Shown: positions 12,650 to 24,660 of the stretch, one piece after another
Layout of the letters: every line of letters starts with the position of its first letter
How positions within the stretch are numbered: position 1 is the stretch's first letter
Assembly: GCA_038087015.1 (NCBI GenBank)
Contig: JASBNA010000108.1
Span: forward strand, 1-64,000
Length of the DNA stretch: 64,000 bases
Direction: 5' to 3'
From: Cerrena zonata
Lineage: Eukaryota; Basidiomycota; Agaricomycetes; Polyporales; Cerrenaceae
Made by a program: the position numbers and the translations under genes
The notes under the pieces: model-generated
Databases searched by the model: none
The model's input: the letters and a program-made list of their open reading frames with translations, nothing else
Told to the model about the DNA's origin: nothing

Positions 12650-13345
12650 GGTCCGACGCAAATCACAAAAGGAAAGAGCGATTATTACCCAGTGACGTCT
12701 ACAGGGAGGAGTAGCTCCACGGTAGACTCAAGACAGCCTGCCGACAGGAGAGTAGGGTCCGCAAAAAGAGATCGTCGGGGATGCGACAGACAACCATTGT
12801 GTGTTAAACAGCCGAGCACACGGAGCAGAACGGGTCCAGTGGTAACGGGAAGGTAAGTAGGAGTATTGCAAATGTGGTAGTCCACGTTTAAGCCGCCAGG
12901 TATCCCAACAAGTGTATCCTTTCAGGAAGGAGATTACGTCCCAGGTTATCCGGCCTGGAGAATAGCATGAGGGTGTCGTTAGTCGTTATCATTGGTTTTG
13001 GCCTTATCACAGTAGACAAAGCGATCTTATTGTACTCTTGAAAGCTTGGGTAGTTAGTTTTGGTGATGAGAGCCCCCCGAAAAACTAAGGCGGCCATGGT
13101 CCCTAGAGTCCCTCAGCCTGTAGAGATGAGAGGGGAAACGCTCATGGTATGCCACGGTCTACCTTTGATGTCTGCTAACGATGTCCTCGGAGGATCTTTT
13201 GCTAATGAGAAGAAACTTAGTAGAGGCGTGCGCAATCACCAAAAGTATCGAATACTTACGAAGACAGAGCAGCTTGGCTTTCCATGTCGCCTTCAGAGAA
13301 CGAAAAACCGATGATGCGTTCGATAGCAGGAGGAGACGGCAGCGA
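12650..13345 (-). repeat. Element S, copy a (decayed)
   Basis: Aligns with other S copies. AGTGACGTCTACAGGGAGGA matches AGTGACACATACAGAGAAGA near 32318; the GATCGTCGGGGATG block near 12770 matches GATCGTCGGAGATG near 32406; and CAGGTATCCCAACAAGTGTA near 12898 matches CAGGTACCCAGTAAGTGTA near 34785. Like copies b and e it ends at a CCAAT-type motif. Reading direction is taken as minus by comparison with copy b. No intact frame remains. Confidence 0.6.
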
Positions 13346-13349
13346 CCGT

Positions 13350-13370
13350 GAGCCAATCACATTGCTTCGG
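13350..13370 (+). promoter_or_regulatory. Conserved CCAAT motif, site 1
   Basis: GAGCCAATCACATTGCTTCG contains a CCAAT box, the binding site of the fungal HAP/NF-Y complex. The same 20-25 bp string recurs near 23335, 33501, 36048 and, inverted, 56381-56405. It sits at the edge of element S. Confidence 0.5.
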
Positions 13371-13649
13371 GCTAGGAGAATTCGACGCAACCGGGAAGCA
13401 ATCGGACGCAGCCGCAGTAAGCGCCCGTAGATTCGAAAATCAATGCAGACAAGTAGTCGACATCGTCTTGTATCATGTATTACTACCAAAATTTGAGGTT
13501 CGTTGAATGTTTTACTTGCTGGAGAGTATCTCCCACTCTGTTTCCACTGTATAATAGTACTCCGCATCATCCTCCCTACCATCCTTCGGTTGTGTCACTT
13601 GTCTGTCAGTCACTGATGGCTGCTTCCATTTGCGTCCGAATTTGACACC
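13371..13649. other. Spacer with scattered hexamers
   Basis: No gene. GACGCA and GAAGCA hexamers near 13390-13430 are the reverse complements of the TGCGTC/TGCTTC units that dominate the next block. Confidence 0.35.
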
Positions 13650-13815
13650 TCCTTCTCCGTTGCGTCCTGCTTGCTTCCCACTGCTTCCCACTGCTTCCCA
13701 CTGCTTCCCTACCGCGTCCTCTCTGCTTCCCTCTGCTTCCCGGCTGCGTCGTATCTGCTTCCCTATTGCGTCGTATTTACTTACCTATTGCGTCGTACTT
13801 GCTTCCCACTGTGTC
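13650..13815 (+). repeat. Degenerate TGCKTC array 1
   Basis: Runs of TGCTTCCCAC and TGCGTC units repeat with irregular spacing, including three nearly perfect consecutive 10-mers (TGCTTCCCAC) near 13670-13705. The open frames here (Ser/Cys/Leu-rich) are by-products of the repeat. Confidence 0.8.
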
Positions 13816-14444
13816 CACTTGACTTCAGTCCCGCGTTGTTAGTGTGTCTCCTCAATGAACTGACATACGATACACTCCGTCTATCACTTCTACGGTCACC
13901 TTTGCGGGTAGGAACATGTGAACCGACGCCTCGTTTGCTATCATGGTGACTCGTGAACACAGGATTCTGTTCAAAGAGGTCCATATTTATGTAAGTTTCC
14001 CCATTGTTGGTGTCGACCGAGATATCATCATATCTAATCCATCCCTCTTAGTGCTTCTTCCACTCACCGCTACTTTCCACCACACTGGATCTACATATCT
14101 CAACATTCTAAGGCAGCCGAGCTCCCTGGCGTAGACATACCTGTATCTGCGCTGCTGAGAACAAACAACTTATATGCTCTCTGCAAACTATTTGAGAGCT
14201 TGAGAAGTGGGTCTGCGTCCGTAAAGTGAGATATAAAGTTCCAAGGCAGCACGGTCACTCGACGGGGTTTACGGCTATATTCAATTTCCTATGTATATAT
14301 CTACATGCCACTCGAAATTCTTCTTCAGATATATTTCTCTCACCATTGCTCATACATATACACTGCTCTCTAACCTTAGAAAACAACCCCCCCGCCATAA
14401 ATATTAAAATAACAGACTTATGGTAACGGGCGCTTCCGCCTTTA
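13816..14444. other. Spacer without recognised gene
   Basis: Lies between the two TGCKTC arrays. Short open frames only; no paralogue found in the window. Confidence 0.4.
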
Positions 14445-14640
14445 TCTACTATCTGCTTCCGCCACTACACCTCTGCTTCCAGTTGCTGCGACGGTCTGCA
14501 TCCATCTGCGTCTGCCACTGCGTCTATCTGCGTCTATCAGTGCGTCCATCTGCTTCCTGTCTGCTTCCCAAATTGCGTCTCTTGCGTCCTTGCGTCTGCG
14601 TTTGCGTCTGCTTCTGCGTCCGTGCGTCGAAATACACCAC
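14445..14640 (+). repeat. Degenerate TGCKTC array 2
   Basis: Dense TGCGTC and TGCTTC hexamers, often as TCTGCGTCTGC or TGCGTCTATC, over about 190 bases, immediately before element R copy a. Open frames on both strands in this block are low complexity and not credible proteins. Confidence 0.8.
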
Positions 14641-14642
14641 CC

Positions 14643-16330
14643 CCATTGCTTCGATAGACGGCATCGCAGTCCGAGCGCATCCCTTTGGTACAACTCTCCC
14701 TGACTCTCCATCGTCATCGAAGAAAGTCTGCGGATTGACCGAGACACTGACTTGGAAGCACAGACAGACCGAAACATCCAATGCCATTGTTTGTTGTACA
14801 TTATCCACTAGGTGATCACCAGTCGCTGCTCACTATTCAACTGCACCTCTCCACATCATTCGTCTCCTGTCTCACTCGCATCCAATTCTTCAACCAAGCT
14901 CTCGGTCCTGTCCTCTCAACAATGATCATTAAGAGACACCTTTCGTGCTCGTCTTATCCTAGTGGCATCCTAGAATCTAAAGCAACTCCTCCAAAACTCG
15001 TCGCCGGCTTCGACAGCAGAGAAGAATACTAGGAGTCGAGAAAGATTCGGCGACGTGAGAGGGAGAATGAGTGGGCTATGATCGGGATATCAGGTATGTT
15101 CTCTCGCTTTACTATACCTACTGAACCCAACCTTCCCTTCTCATCTCATCTGCAAAATGATCGTTCGCCTACTACATCAACTACGTTTACCGTCCACTTT
15201 CACGCTGTAACGGTACCGTCCTCACCGGCCACACATGTGGTCACTGAGTCTCCACACCCCCTCGAACACATGCACATCGAGCAGGGTCGATAGCGTGCTT
15301 ATCACACTTGTTTCTAGTACGCACAGCAAGTAATCACGAGAACATTCTCTGGTCCTCTATCGGCCAGGAATCTCCTCTTCTATGACAGAGTCAAACTGTT
15401 GGATGGACTCTATTCACCCCACGCACCGCTCTAGCCAACCTCACGCGGGTCCTTCATTCTCGAGCTATGACGGTTTGAAATCTGGCACGTCTGGTCTTGT
15501 TGGTTTCTGCTGGACGTAGGCAAATACTTATCGTAAATTGGAAGTTTACCTAGTAAGTACAAAATTCATTTTCCACCCGTTGATAGCCCGACACCGTGAC
15601 GAGATAGAGTAGAAGCTCTACTCGAAATATCTGTCTGTACCCTCTTCTCCCACAGGAACCTTTGTGTAGTTAAGATATCCTCGGGAGATCGATACCTCTT
15701 CCACTTTCCGTTGGTTCAGCCACGTTCTTGAAGATCACGACTCAGAAACCTGTGTTACGGTTCTGCAGCTGCCGATGGATTGGGATTTCCCTCTACGAGG
15801 TGTGGTGTAACGTTACCGAGGGTCAACTCTCGTTATATGCTCTCTCTCGCTGGAAAATAAACATTATAGGTATATTGGATGTCACCAGGAAGAGCGTTTC
15901 GTGGATACTGCGAACTCTTCTATCCTACGAAATTCGCTTCCACCAGGATCTCCGAGTCCTGTCGTGACTAGAAACATTCAGCACCTGTGTATCTGAGTGC
16001 TATGTCTTCATACCTTACTGCGTTCCTCATCACTCACGATCATAGAATCAGGTTAGTGTTTTCCGGCTTCCGTCTCTTGTACTCTAACCTCCAGATATAA
16101 ATATCAGCAGAATGAACGAACTCGCCTCCTCTGCTATTTCTCATCTCGTGTCTACCTAGCGTCGACCCATCCAATCTCTCATTTTGCCGTCTGGTACAAA
16201 TGTTTCCAAGACGGGTTACATATCTTTGTCTTGGACTTGACAAATAACTGAGATTATTTTTTGTGTTACCTTGTCATATTTGGAAGTCTAGACTGTTCTA
16301 CAGACCAGCTGTGTTAATTTATCACTGTTG
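14643..16330 (+). pseudogene. Element R, copy a (decayed, contains F-box-like relic)
   Basis: Begins with the CTTCGATAGACGGCATCGC block shared with sites near 23353, 36070 and 53886. An exon-like unit at about 14985-15115 (ending GGGATATCAGGTATG) matches 24300-24420. The stretch from 15345 (CTCTGGTCCTCTATCGGCCA) matches 24895 and, inverted, about 53080. From about 15470 to 15990 the translation is recognisably the F-box-like array family: ISLYEVWCNV matches LFVYEVLCNP, and KSVSWILRTLLSYEIRF matches ESVSWLHGHTGLQEFPVRF. Many frameshifts. Lies tail to tail with NLR1. Confidence 0.65.
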
Positions 16331-18469
16331 GATAATATAACATCTTTTTCTGCCTCACATGGTAGGGAGGGAAGGATAGGAAGGAAGGTCGCAGACAGTA
16401 TTTGAGGAGTAGGGTTTTTAAACTGAGATAAATTTCTTAAAATCAACTGTTGGTGATTTGATATCTTCAGTCTGCCCCTTATCTACATATATATCATGTA
16501 ATATTTCAACAGTTGTTCATTCTATCTTGTAAGCATAACAATATACATGTTACCTTTGTGTGTAACTAATTTGTCCTCCTCTCAAATAAACTATTCTTAC
16601 TAACAATAAACTAATTGGAAGACAAGTTTCAGCTAACATCCAAGTTGGAAATCATATCATGTCAAGTACAAATACATGAAAATAATATCAGCATTTATAC
16701 TATCTTGAATCAACATAATGAATCTAGGGACAAACAATAACATTTTGAAGTTATAGCTTATTAGAGCTGGATAACCACTCTGGGTCATAGCCTTTGGTCC
16801 AATCCTTCCCATGGAAAAACTTCCCAACTCCAAAGTCCAATCTCCACTTCTTGAGGGGAATTGTATAGTTGCATCCTAGTGGAGTCATCCTTCTTAATAT
16901 ATGCCTGGGGATATATAGTTTTTTCTCTTGGTTAGGACTTTCTATCCAAACTTTGGAACTTGTTCTTCCTGGCCGCCATCCAAGTGATAGCCTAGTCATA
17001 TACTGCATAGCACTCTCTAAATGCAGGGCATTGTGAGGAGTATGACCAATTGTTGGTATGATCATATAAAGATCTATCACCTCAATATACTCACCAGACA
17101 ATGCAACCAGATTACAACTGTCTGGTGAAAAGGTAAGTGAATTAATATGGCCACCTATATTCACTATGCTTTGTATCAAGTCCCCATTCTCTAGGTTCCA
17201 TATAAGAAGATCTGGACTTCGCAAATAAGTTGATTTATAAGCCATAGCTAAAAGATTAGAATTGGGGGAGATAGCAAGTACTATCTGAGAGACATTACAA
17301 ATATTGCAATCCACATCACCAAATGGGAGATTTTTAAGAGGTTTCTGAGTGTTGATATCCCAGAACAAGATGCTCATATCAAGATGATCCATAGCCAGCA
17401 AAACAACCTTATCTCCATCTGGTGTAAATACAATATCCCTCACACTCTTGTTGGATACATGTACTGAGGAAGTTGTGTTTTCTGTCAGATCCAAAAAGTG
17501 AATTTGTGACCTCTCTTTCCAGGGGACAAAGGCCAACAGCCCTTTCTGAGAGATAGAGCTACATAAATAGCCATCAGGATCAAACATATATGGTTTCTGA
17601 ATGAGAGCACCATCTGAGGAAACTACCAAGGCACCATTTTCATATAACACATAAATTCCTTCCTCTGAGGATGAAATATGCAAACACATACTATGCAAAA
17701 TTCCCAGATCACCACTTGGCTTGCACAAAATTTCTCCAGATGATGTGTGAATAGTACCATCTTCAAGAGCAACATAGATATGCTGGCTATTAGCACTGAA
17801 TATTGCATGAGCCACAGGGGATGCATATTTCAATGGCCAATACTCCCTGATGAGTGTATAGTCAGAGGAGTTATGAACATGGATTGAATCTCCTGATGAT
17901 ACTAGGAATTTGGTTCCATCTGGTGAGAATGAAACACAATTGTGTTTTCCAGAATAGCCATATTGATTAGCATGCTCAGATTCATCCTCTGGTAATGTCT
18001 GCATGGCATCTTGGCATATAATGACCTTAGCAGTAGTAAAGAGGGAGGCATATGTTAACATGAGAGCTGAATCCTCTGGATATGTGAAGCCTGAAACATA
18101 GAGGTGAGGAGTGTACTTCTGAATGATCATGCCATATTTTTGCCAGAAGTCAACAACACTGTCCCACAAGCTAACAAGTTTGGATGCGTTCTTTTTATTC
18201 TTTGGATATGGATTATCAGCTTATATTGAACAAGAGATTACAAAAACAACAGCTCACCTGTAAAAACACTCTCACTCTATTACAAGATGTCTGACAATCA
18301 AAGACACTACAGCATACAGAGACTACTTCCAGCCAGAAAAATATCTGTTTCTTGGAGAATGATTCCAGGGCTCCTTGGAGGTCAGGAGTAGATGCCTTGA
18401 CCCTCCTCAGATGTCCTGTCCAATGACTTGAAGCATATCTCAAGACTGGAGATATGTTCTTCTCAATTC
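16213..18469. other. CpG-depleted domain of NLR1
   Basis: I count four CpG sites between these limits (near 16388, 16972, 17218 and 18187), whereas sequence on either side has them every few tens of bases. The domain covers 3' flank, the whole propeller exon, the last intron and about 210 bases of the NACHT exon. Confidence 0.8.
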
Positions 18470-21176
18470 GCTCATTGAGATCAGGGTAATCCGTATTTTG
18501 ACAATCTGATGTCTCAAAGTTGCAAATATTGAAGTGGAGCTGCTTCGACATGACACGGAAACAGCACATTGCCAGATGGCGGTCTGCATCAAAGCCGGCC
18601 AGAGACCAAGGCTTTCCCTTGCTGTGCTTCTCATCTGTCAGGTAGTCACGGAAGGATGCATGGAGGGGACGGATAGGTTTGCCAGGGTCATAGTCAAAGA
18701 GAGAGCGAAAGGCTTTGAAGAAAGTCCCGCACGATTTGCGATCCGAAAGGCCAAGAAATTGGTCTATATCAACATCGCTCAGCGAGTCAGGATGAAAAAG
18801 AGCGATTCCGACAATGGACTGAAATCGTTCGGCTACACCTTTATCACCCCAGTCATAATGAGCACCTAGTACAGTATCGTACAGTGCATCGAGGCCTTGA
18901 ACGTAGGCATTGCTTCCAGAGGAAAGGATACCCTCCAAACGCTCCGCAGGGTCAGCGGCGCCGAAAAGGAAGTTCGTCAGTGTCGATGCCCAGATGAAAA
19001 GTCCTTCCGACATATACACCAAATGGTCCATATTGGTCTTCTCTGGCCACCTCCAGGAGTTACAATCCGACTCTAGGATCACTTTCATCTCTGGTATGTG
19101 TGTCAATCTTGACAATAAGTAACTCCGAATGGCCGAAGTAGCATCATCGATCTCCATTAAAGATATCGACATGATCTCAGAGAAAGCGGTCTCAATATCG
19201 GACTCGCGCCGGCTTGTGATGAGGAATCGAAAGGTATTGGGGAGCTGAGTGAAATGGTTGATGATCAAGGAGAGAAGGATTTCTCTCGTGTTCACATCGC
19301 CGTACTCGTCCAAAGCATTGAATACAATAACGATCGGCCCATGGAGAGAATCGGCAGCCTCAGTGAGAGGGTTGAGAATGAGGTGCTTGAACTGTTTCTC
19401 GAGGCCTGTGTTGACAATGTTGCGATCCTGATCAATGGCTTTGCATATGTGGTATTTCAGTAGAGAGTCCGAATGGGCAAGCTGTGCCGCCAGTGTCTGG
19501 ATCAGAGCATCGCGGTCAGTCTTTCCTCGCTCGAAGAACAGGAAAGCACCCTTGCGCCCCAAGTCGCCGAGATGATCCGAGAGTGTTCTCGCAATGGTGC
19601 TCTTTCCTGTGCCGGCAAGACCATGCAGCCACAGGATGTTTTGCTCGCTGCCATTGATGTTGATGGCCCAGTCGGTAAGCTTCTCGAGAACAGCATCTCG
19701 TGTACCCTGAAGACAGACGGGTCGTGAGCCGATACTCATATTGGCCGGTTTGAGAACGTCGAGCGCATCGGAGTGACCTCGATTCATATACATCATTAGC
19801 ATCTTGGCACGGTTACTGTTATCAAACTTACCTAGATTAGACGTGTTCGTCAGGACTTTCGCACTAACTAATGTGGCTTGTAGCTGTCGCTCGAGGACCT
19901 TGGAGCTGACTTTTGCAGTATACAGCTGTATCCCGGAATCCAGGTCATGTTGGAGTTCAGCGAGTGCCTTAATCGTTTCGTCGATCTTCTCGTTCGAATC
20001 GACCAGAAGCTGCTTGATCAAGCGTTCTGTTGGTTTGAATTCTCAGCACTACTTTGTCACACTAATCAAAATATATTGATAAACGTACTGAGGAAACCAG
20101 GTCGCAGGTATTGAGCCACAAAAAGTGCAGATTCCGTTACTTGCTGCAGTATCTTTTCGATAAGGCGCTCAAAATGGCTGAGGTCTTCGTCCAGTTTCTT
20201 GCCGTCCTCCCCAAGCTTCTTGATATCTTCCGCAAAATCGAGGGTGCGATTCACAGTTTTTACAAGATCCAACGCCTTCTTATCTGTGGAGCATTGCTTC
20301 TCAGCCATCTAGTAGATCATGTTAACGCAATCTGTCTAATTATGGAGACTATACATACCTTGTAGAGTGACGAAAGCACGTCCCAGGTAAATTTGAGCCA
20401 TGAGTGCAGCTACTCGTCATGGCTAAGCACGATACTACAAGTTAAGAGCGACGGACATACCCCAGCCAGCTCATCTATGGTGTTGATAACACCCTTCAGC
20501 GCACTCAACTTTCCCATGATCTGCATGACACCATCGGTAAGATTATTTGGATCGAGCCGACCGGTTGCAGCGACGTTAACCCGATCTTGCAAGCAGCGGG
20601 TCGCATCAATCGAGCTCACGACCTCTGCATGAATTGCGAGTATCCCTACGATATGTGCTTTCCCCTTGTCTGATGTATCGATCAGGTTGAGTTCCTCTAT
20701 CCGACGGTCAGGTTAACTACAATCAATCCAGACTTCAAGATACACGACATACTAGGTGAGTCAGGCGGTAAAAGGTCTGACACCTTGTAGTCTGCTTCAC
20801 CGATAGCATAATCCTTCCTCGGTTGAGTCCTAACGATGTTGAGAGAAAATTGTAGGATATCTTTGTCTTCGACTTCAATCCTTTGAAAGTAACATCAACA
20901 TACACTAGGCGATCAAGAATCCAACGTTCAACGTACAGAATAAGTTCCTCTCCCCACTCCGCAGCAATATCGTGAATATCTTTCGGATTCACCCAACGTC
21001 GAACATCCCGCTCTTTTACTTGGACTTCGACATATAACTTTGAGGTATCTTTCCCAAGAAGGCGATGTTTCAACTCTACACCGCGCACTCCATCAACTGC
21101 AGTAGAAATCTCATGAGAATTTGACCTCTAAATATAACACATGGGGCGTACTGTGGAGAATAAGGCCGATGGCCAT
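16751..21176 (-). CDS. NLR1: C2-NACHT-propeller NTPase
   Basis: Nine exons in transcript order: 21176-21152, 21096-20937, 20880-20753, 20696-20461, 20409-20359, 20308-20089, 20026-19832, 19777-18258, 18199-16751; 1327 residues. Residues 1-105 resemble a C2 domain (MAIGLILHIDGV, KLYVEVQVKERD, FSLNIVR), usually a membrane or partner-binding fold. A helical linker follows to about 340. The NACHT domain has Walker A GLAGTGKS at about 391-398 and a Walker B-like strand IVIVFNALDE at about 488-497, in which Asn replaces the Asp of the paralogues; a sensor-like FLITSRRES follows. Exon 9 encodes a beta-propeller-like region (CVSFSPDGTKFLVSSGDS) and a conserved end WRLDFGVGKFFHGKDW. NACHT proteins of this plan act as oligomerising signalling receptors in fungal non-self recognition; that role is inferred here. 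The 54-nt intron at 19831-19778 has no in-frame stop. Confidence 0.9.
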
Positions 21177-21869
21177 TGTTGTATAGCGATTTCCGAGAGG
21201 CTAGTGAAGGTGGGGGGTGACAACGCAATCGACTATGGTGGGGAGGGCAGAAGGGTAAGGCGGTGGACAGCTGGGAACAGCCTGCAGAAGGATTGATCCG
21301 GGATGACAAGTCAAAGGATGGGGATAGAAGATGGTGGCATCCAAAAATGATGATTGAGGACGCCATTATGCCATTCCAAACCTTATACGGCCTAACTGCG
21401 GGACACTTTTATTAGACAAGACAGCGTTCCGTGTTGCATAGACCGTCGAAGAGAGAAAAGGGACTTCATTTTATTCAGCCTGTACACAAGTCATGGCAAA
21501 CAATGCCTTCTACCACATTCCGCATCCATTAGATGAGATCCAGGTTGAACGTGCTTGCTGAGAGGTAATTACCATTATATTTGCGCATGTAGCTTGCTGT
21601 ATACTGTATGTTATCCAGCAATCAGTACCATGAACCGACCGAAGGAAAGAAGGGAAAGAAAAGATATCCCTATCGCCCGAGGTGAAGCCTTCGCAGAGTG
21701 ACTGCAAACCTTCTCCAAACTAATAAGGACCAGTGGTCTTCAGCGTCGGTTCGCCATAAGCCGCCCGCCATTGGATAAGGAACTGAACGATTAGTTGAAT
21801 TTCTCGTAAAGAAAAGCAATGAACGTATCGAGGTCTCAGTATCACGTTTCTAGTCAGAATAAATTTAGA
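21177..21869. other. Upstream region of NLR1
   Basis: Expected promoter of NLR1. A minus-strand open frame (21366-21076) overlaps the first exons but has no counterpart in the other two NLR genes. I see no other gene. Confidence 0.4.
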
Positions 21870-22075
21870 AACATAGCACATGAAAACGAGTCCTTGTACG
21901 AACCGATCGACTTGCGCATCCTGGATGCCTACGACGACCCGGAGATAGCGTAGCTCTCTAGGCAACGATACGTCTTGACCGCCCGCTGTATATGTCGAAA
22001 TACACTCGGGCTCGCTGTTTGGAAGCTACCACTCCCTATATGCATAGAGCCGGAATTTTGCTCCTCGAGTAATGA
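21870..22075 (-). repeat. Relic T, minus-strand copy
   Basis: Inverted counterpart of 12230-12415, with shared GTCGTCGTAGGCATCCAG and TTCGTACAAGGACTCG strings. On the minus strand an open frame continues upstream to about 22195 (NYMPRCLDYASQSLLEEQ), so this is probably a gene fragment. Family not recognised. Confidence 0.5.
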
Positions 22076-23147
22076 CTGTGAGGCGTAGTCCAAACAGCGC
22101 GGCATGTAGTTCCTCACTAGTATCGAGCAAGAACTGAGCCACTGTAAGTGAGGTCTATTTGGCGAGCCAAGATATCGATAATTGCTGGAGCCCAAAAAGG
22201 ATCACTCGCGCAGCCGAGGAGTGGGAGGAATGCGTGTTTTAGCTAGAGATAAGCAACATCCAACCTGAACTTGAAAGTTTTCGTTTCGTACAAGTGTGGT
22301 GGCCCGAGTTGACTGAGTTTCCACTAGGACAGCCGGGTTACGGGGTCGATACTAAGATGGTAGGTTATACGTTGACCAGCAGTGAAACAGTTTTGTGGCA
22401 ACCACACCAAGAGTCGTCGGTTCGTGTGTAATATCGGTGCCTAGTATGTTGTCCTGCCTGGCCGAGTCGTCGACACGAACTTGTGTATTCTCTACGTTGG
22501 ATGGATAATCGGAAACAGCCGCGGCAGGGCTATGCAGGATATTGGAATGTGCAAGAAGCTCGAAATCGGTCTAGAGAGGCCTAATGGAGAAAGCCAAAGT
22601 GACGATGTACAGCTCCCCAGAGACTAGTAGAGAGGTTACGCACCTAGATGATGCGATGTACCGAGTCACCTTATGACGTTAAAGACTCGCGTAATCCATG
22701 TCCATGAGATATCCATCGTCCAGAAGATCTCAGAAGTAGCTGAAAGGGAAATCACATCGTTTACAAGGTGTAGTTAAGGCTTGATCGTCGAGATCAGTTT
22801 GTTGGTCGTTGAAGGTGGATAGCCAAGGACCTGGAAACATCGAATTGCTCATATGAGAAGAGGACGGGTATCGACGAAGGATGAAGATGAGAGCCAAAGA
22901 TTGTACGCACCATCAACCCTAATAAAATATGAATATCCACACGTCTTGAAGTCTGAGTTGTCGGCCTTGTAGTGGCACCCTATACAGTACATCATCCTCC
23001 TGTTCCCTGCACCCTATGCAACGCAGCCGGTAGGCGACTGATGAGCCAGATACTACAGGTGGCTCGTATTGTTACGAGGGTCTGTAGTGTATACTTAGCG
23101 AGCAACTTTTAGCACGTCAGAGTCGTTAGTATTCGATAGTAAGCATT
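22076..23147. other. Spacer without recognised gene
   Basis: Apart from the possible extension of relic T to about 22195, I see no convincing exon. The position matches that of element S in the other NLR units, but I could not align it with S. Confidence 0.35.
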
Positions 23148-23299
23148 GCGTTATAGCAACATCAAAGATGGTTCGATCCTCAAGAGAGCAGACATGGGTC
23201 GAGGTTGTGGTGATGAATGTGGCAGTCTAGTAGGTGCAGGCTGTGTGTATAACTTTGTATAAAGTATAGTTAGATTGTCAATCAAAACAAGACGAACAT
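23148..23299. repeat. Direct repeat shared with 33625-33770
   Basis: GTAGGTGCAG, GGTCGAGGTTGTGGTGATGA-type sequence and a GATTGTCAATCAAAACAAGACG-type end match the 33.6 kb copy closely. Together with the CCAAT motif nearby it marks a junction between duplicated segments. Confidence 0.65.
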
Positions 23300-23334
23300 G
23301 CATTTCGATAGCAGGAGAAGACAGTAGCAACCGC

Positions 23335-23357
23335 GAGCCAATCACATTACTTCGATC
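23335..23357 (+). promoter_or_regulatory. Conserved CCAAT motif, site 2
   Basis: GAGCCAATCACATTACTTCG followed by ATC. It stands directly before element R copy b, in the position expected for the promoter of the R gene when it was intact. Confidence 0.5.
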
Positions 23358-24039
23358 GATGGCGTCACGTCAACTCACGGCCCAAACGCGTCCCTTGGTG
23401 CGACTCTCTCCATCGTTATTGAAAGTCTGTGGTTTGAGCAGGCACTCACTTGAAAGCGCAGACCACTTCTCCATTCAGTGCCATCGCTCGGTATATACTA
23501 TCCGGTAGGTGATCACTCAGACTGCTTGACCTCCCTATTGAATTCACTTGACTGCCGACCCGTACCTCCCTCTATATCTCTCATTCCCTGCACTTCCTTT
23601 CAGCTTGACAACAAACCGTTATACGAGTCCGACGTCTCTTGTTCTTGCACTGACGTCCTCCTCAAAAAGGATATCAAACCACACAAACACGATCACCAAC
23701 CATGACATAAAGCAATGCAAGAGGCACGTACTGGGCGGCGAGGTGTATCTTCTTACTTTAGGTCGTGGGCTCGATGTCAAGCGTTTCCTCTGAGCTTGAA
23801 TTACTCCCAATGGTGAACGTCATAGACTTTATTCAGCCTACATACTCCCTTTCTTATTTTCAAGCTCACTCCGTTCAACTCGGTTCGATGTCTCGACTGT
23901 TCTCTAAATCCTATACCTCTTCACGCTTATGTTGTCCCCCCTCCCGATAACGATCATTAAGAGACACCTTGAATTATCGTCTTATGTTAATGTCACTATA
24001 TGAATCGGCCTCTCTTAACCAGCCTGGAATCAAAAACTG

Positions 24040-24660
24040 TCATTGACTACCACATAGACAAACACTAGGCATCGAGAAACAACCGGCGACACGAGAGGGG
24101 AATTATGAGATATGTACTCTCGCTTTATACGGTGGGTTCGACTGCGAGATCTATGTTGGTCTCTTTCTCGTTCAGTCTCTCCCCTTTAGCTCGTCTGCAT
24201 TGCATCCCTCGGCTCAACTCCTCAACGGATCTTTCGATCGTCAAGAGATACTTTTCATACTTCTAGTGTCATCCTACAATCGACCTCTAAAGCAACTCCT
24301 CCAAAACTCGTCGCCGACTACAATAATTACAACATAGAAGAATACCGGGCATCAAGAAGGATTCGGCGACACAAGAGGGGCTATGAGTGGGTCATGATCG
24401 GGATATCAGGTATGCTCTCTCGCTTTAAGTGAACCGTTCAACTGTTGACTCGATTCATTTATGGATGTCGCTTAGTCTCTCCCCTTCAACCTATCGATTT
24501 GACCCTAATGATCGAACCAACCTTTCCTTCTCGTCTCATCCCAGGGTTGCCGTGGAAAAACGGACTACAAAAATCACAGCATAGAAAGATGTTGTGCACC
24601 AAGAAAAGAATCAGACGAGCGTGAGTCAGTTGCAATCGGAATACAGTACGAGGCATGTCG
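24040..24660 (+). repeat. Three tandem exon-like repeats inside R copy b
   Basis: Near 24050-24105, 24320-24415 and 24560-24655 the same unit recurs: an ACAA/CATAGA segment, then CACTAGGCATCGAGAAAC or equivalent, then CGGCGACACGAGAGGGG-type sequence, followed at the first two by a splice-donor-like GTATG and CTCTCGCTTTA. Copy a keeps one clear unit (14985-15115), so the unit was multiplied within the family. Confidence 0.5.

Noticed and set aside
14442..14801. 119-codon Arg-rich minus-strand frame
   Set aside because: Produced by the TGCKTC repeat; low complexity.
21076..21366. 96-codon minus-strand frame as N-terminus of NLR1
   Set aside because: The short-first-exon model with ATG at 21176 gives the same exon length (25 nt) and phase as NLR2 and NLR3, whereas this frame reads through the intron.
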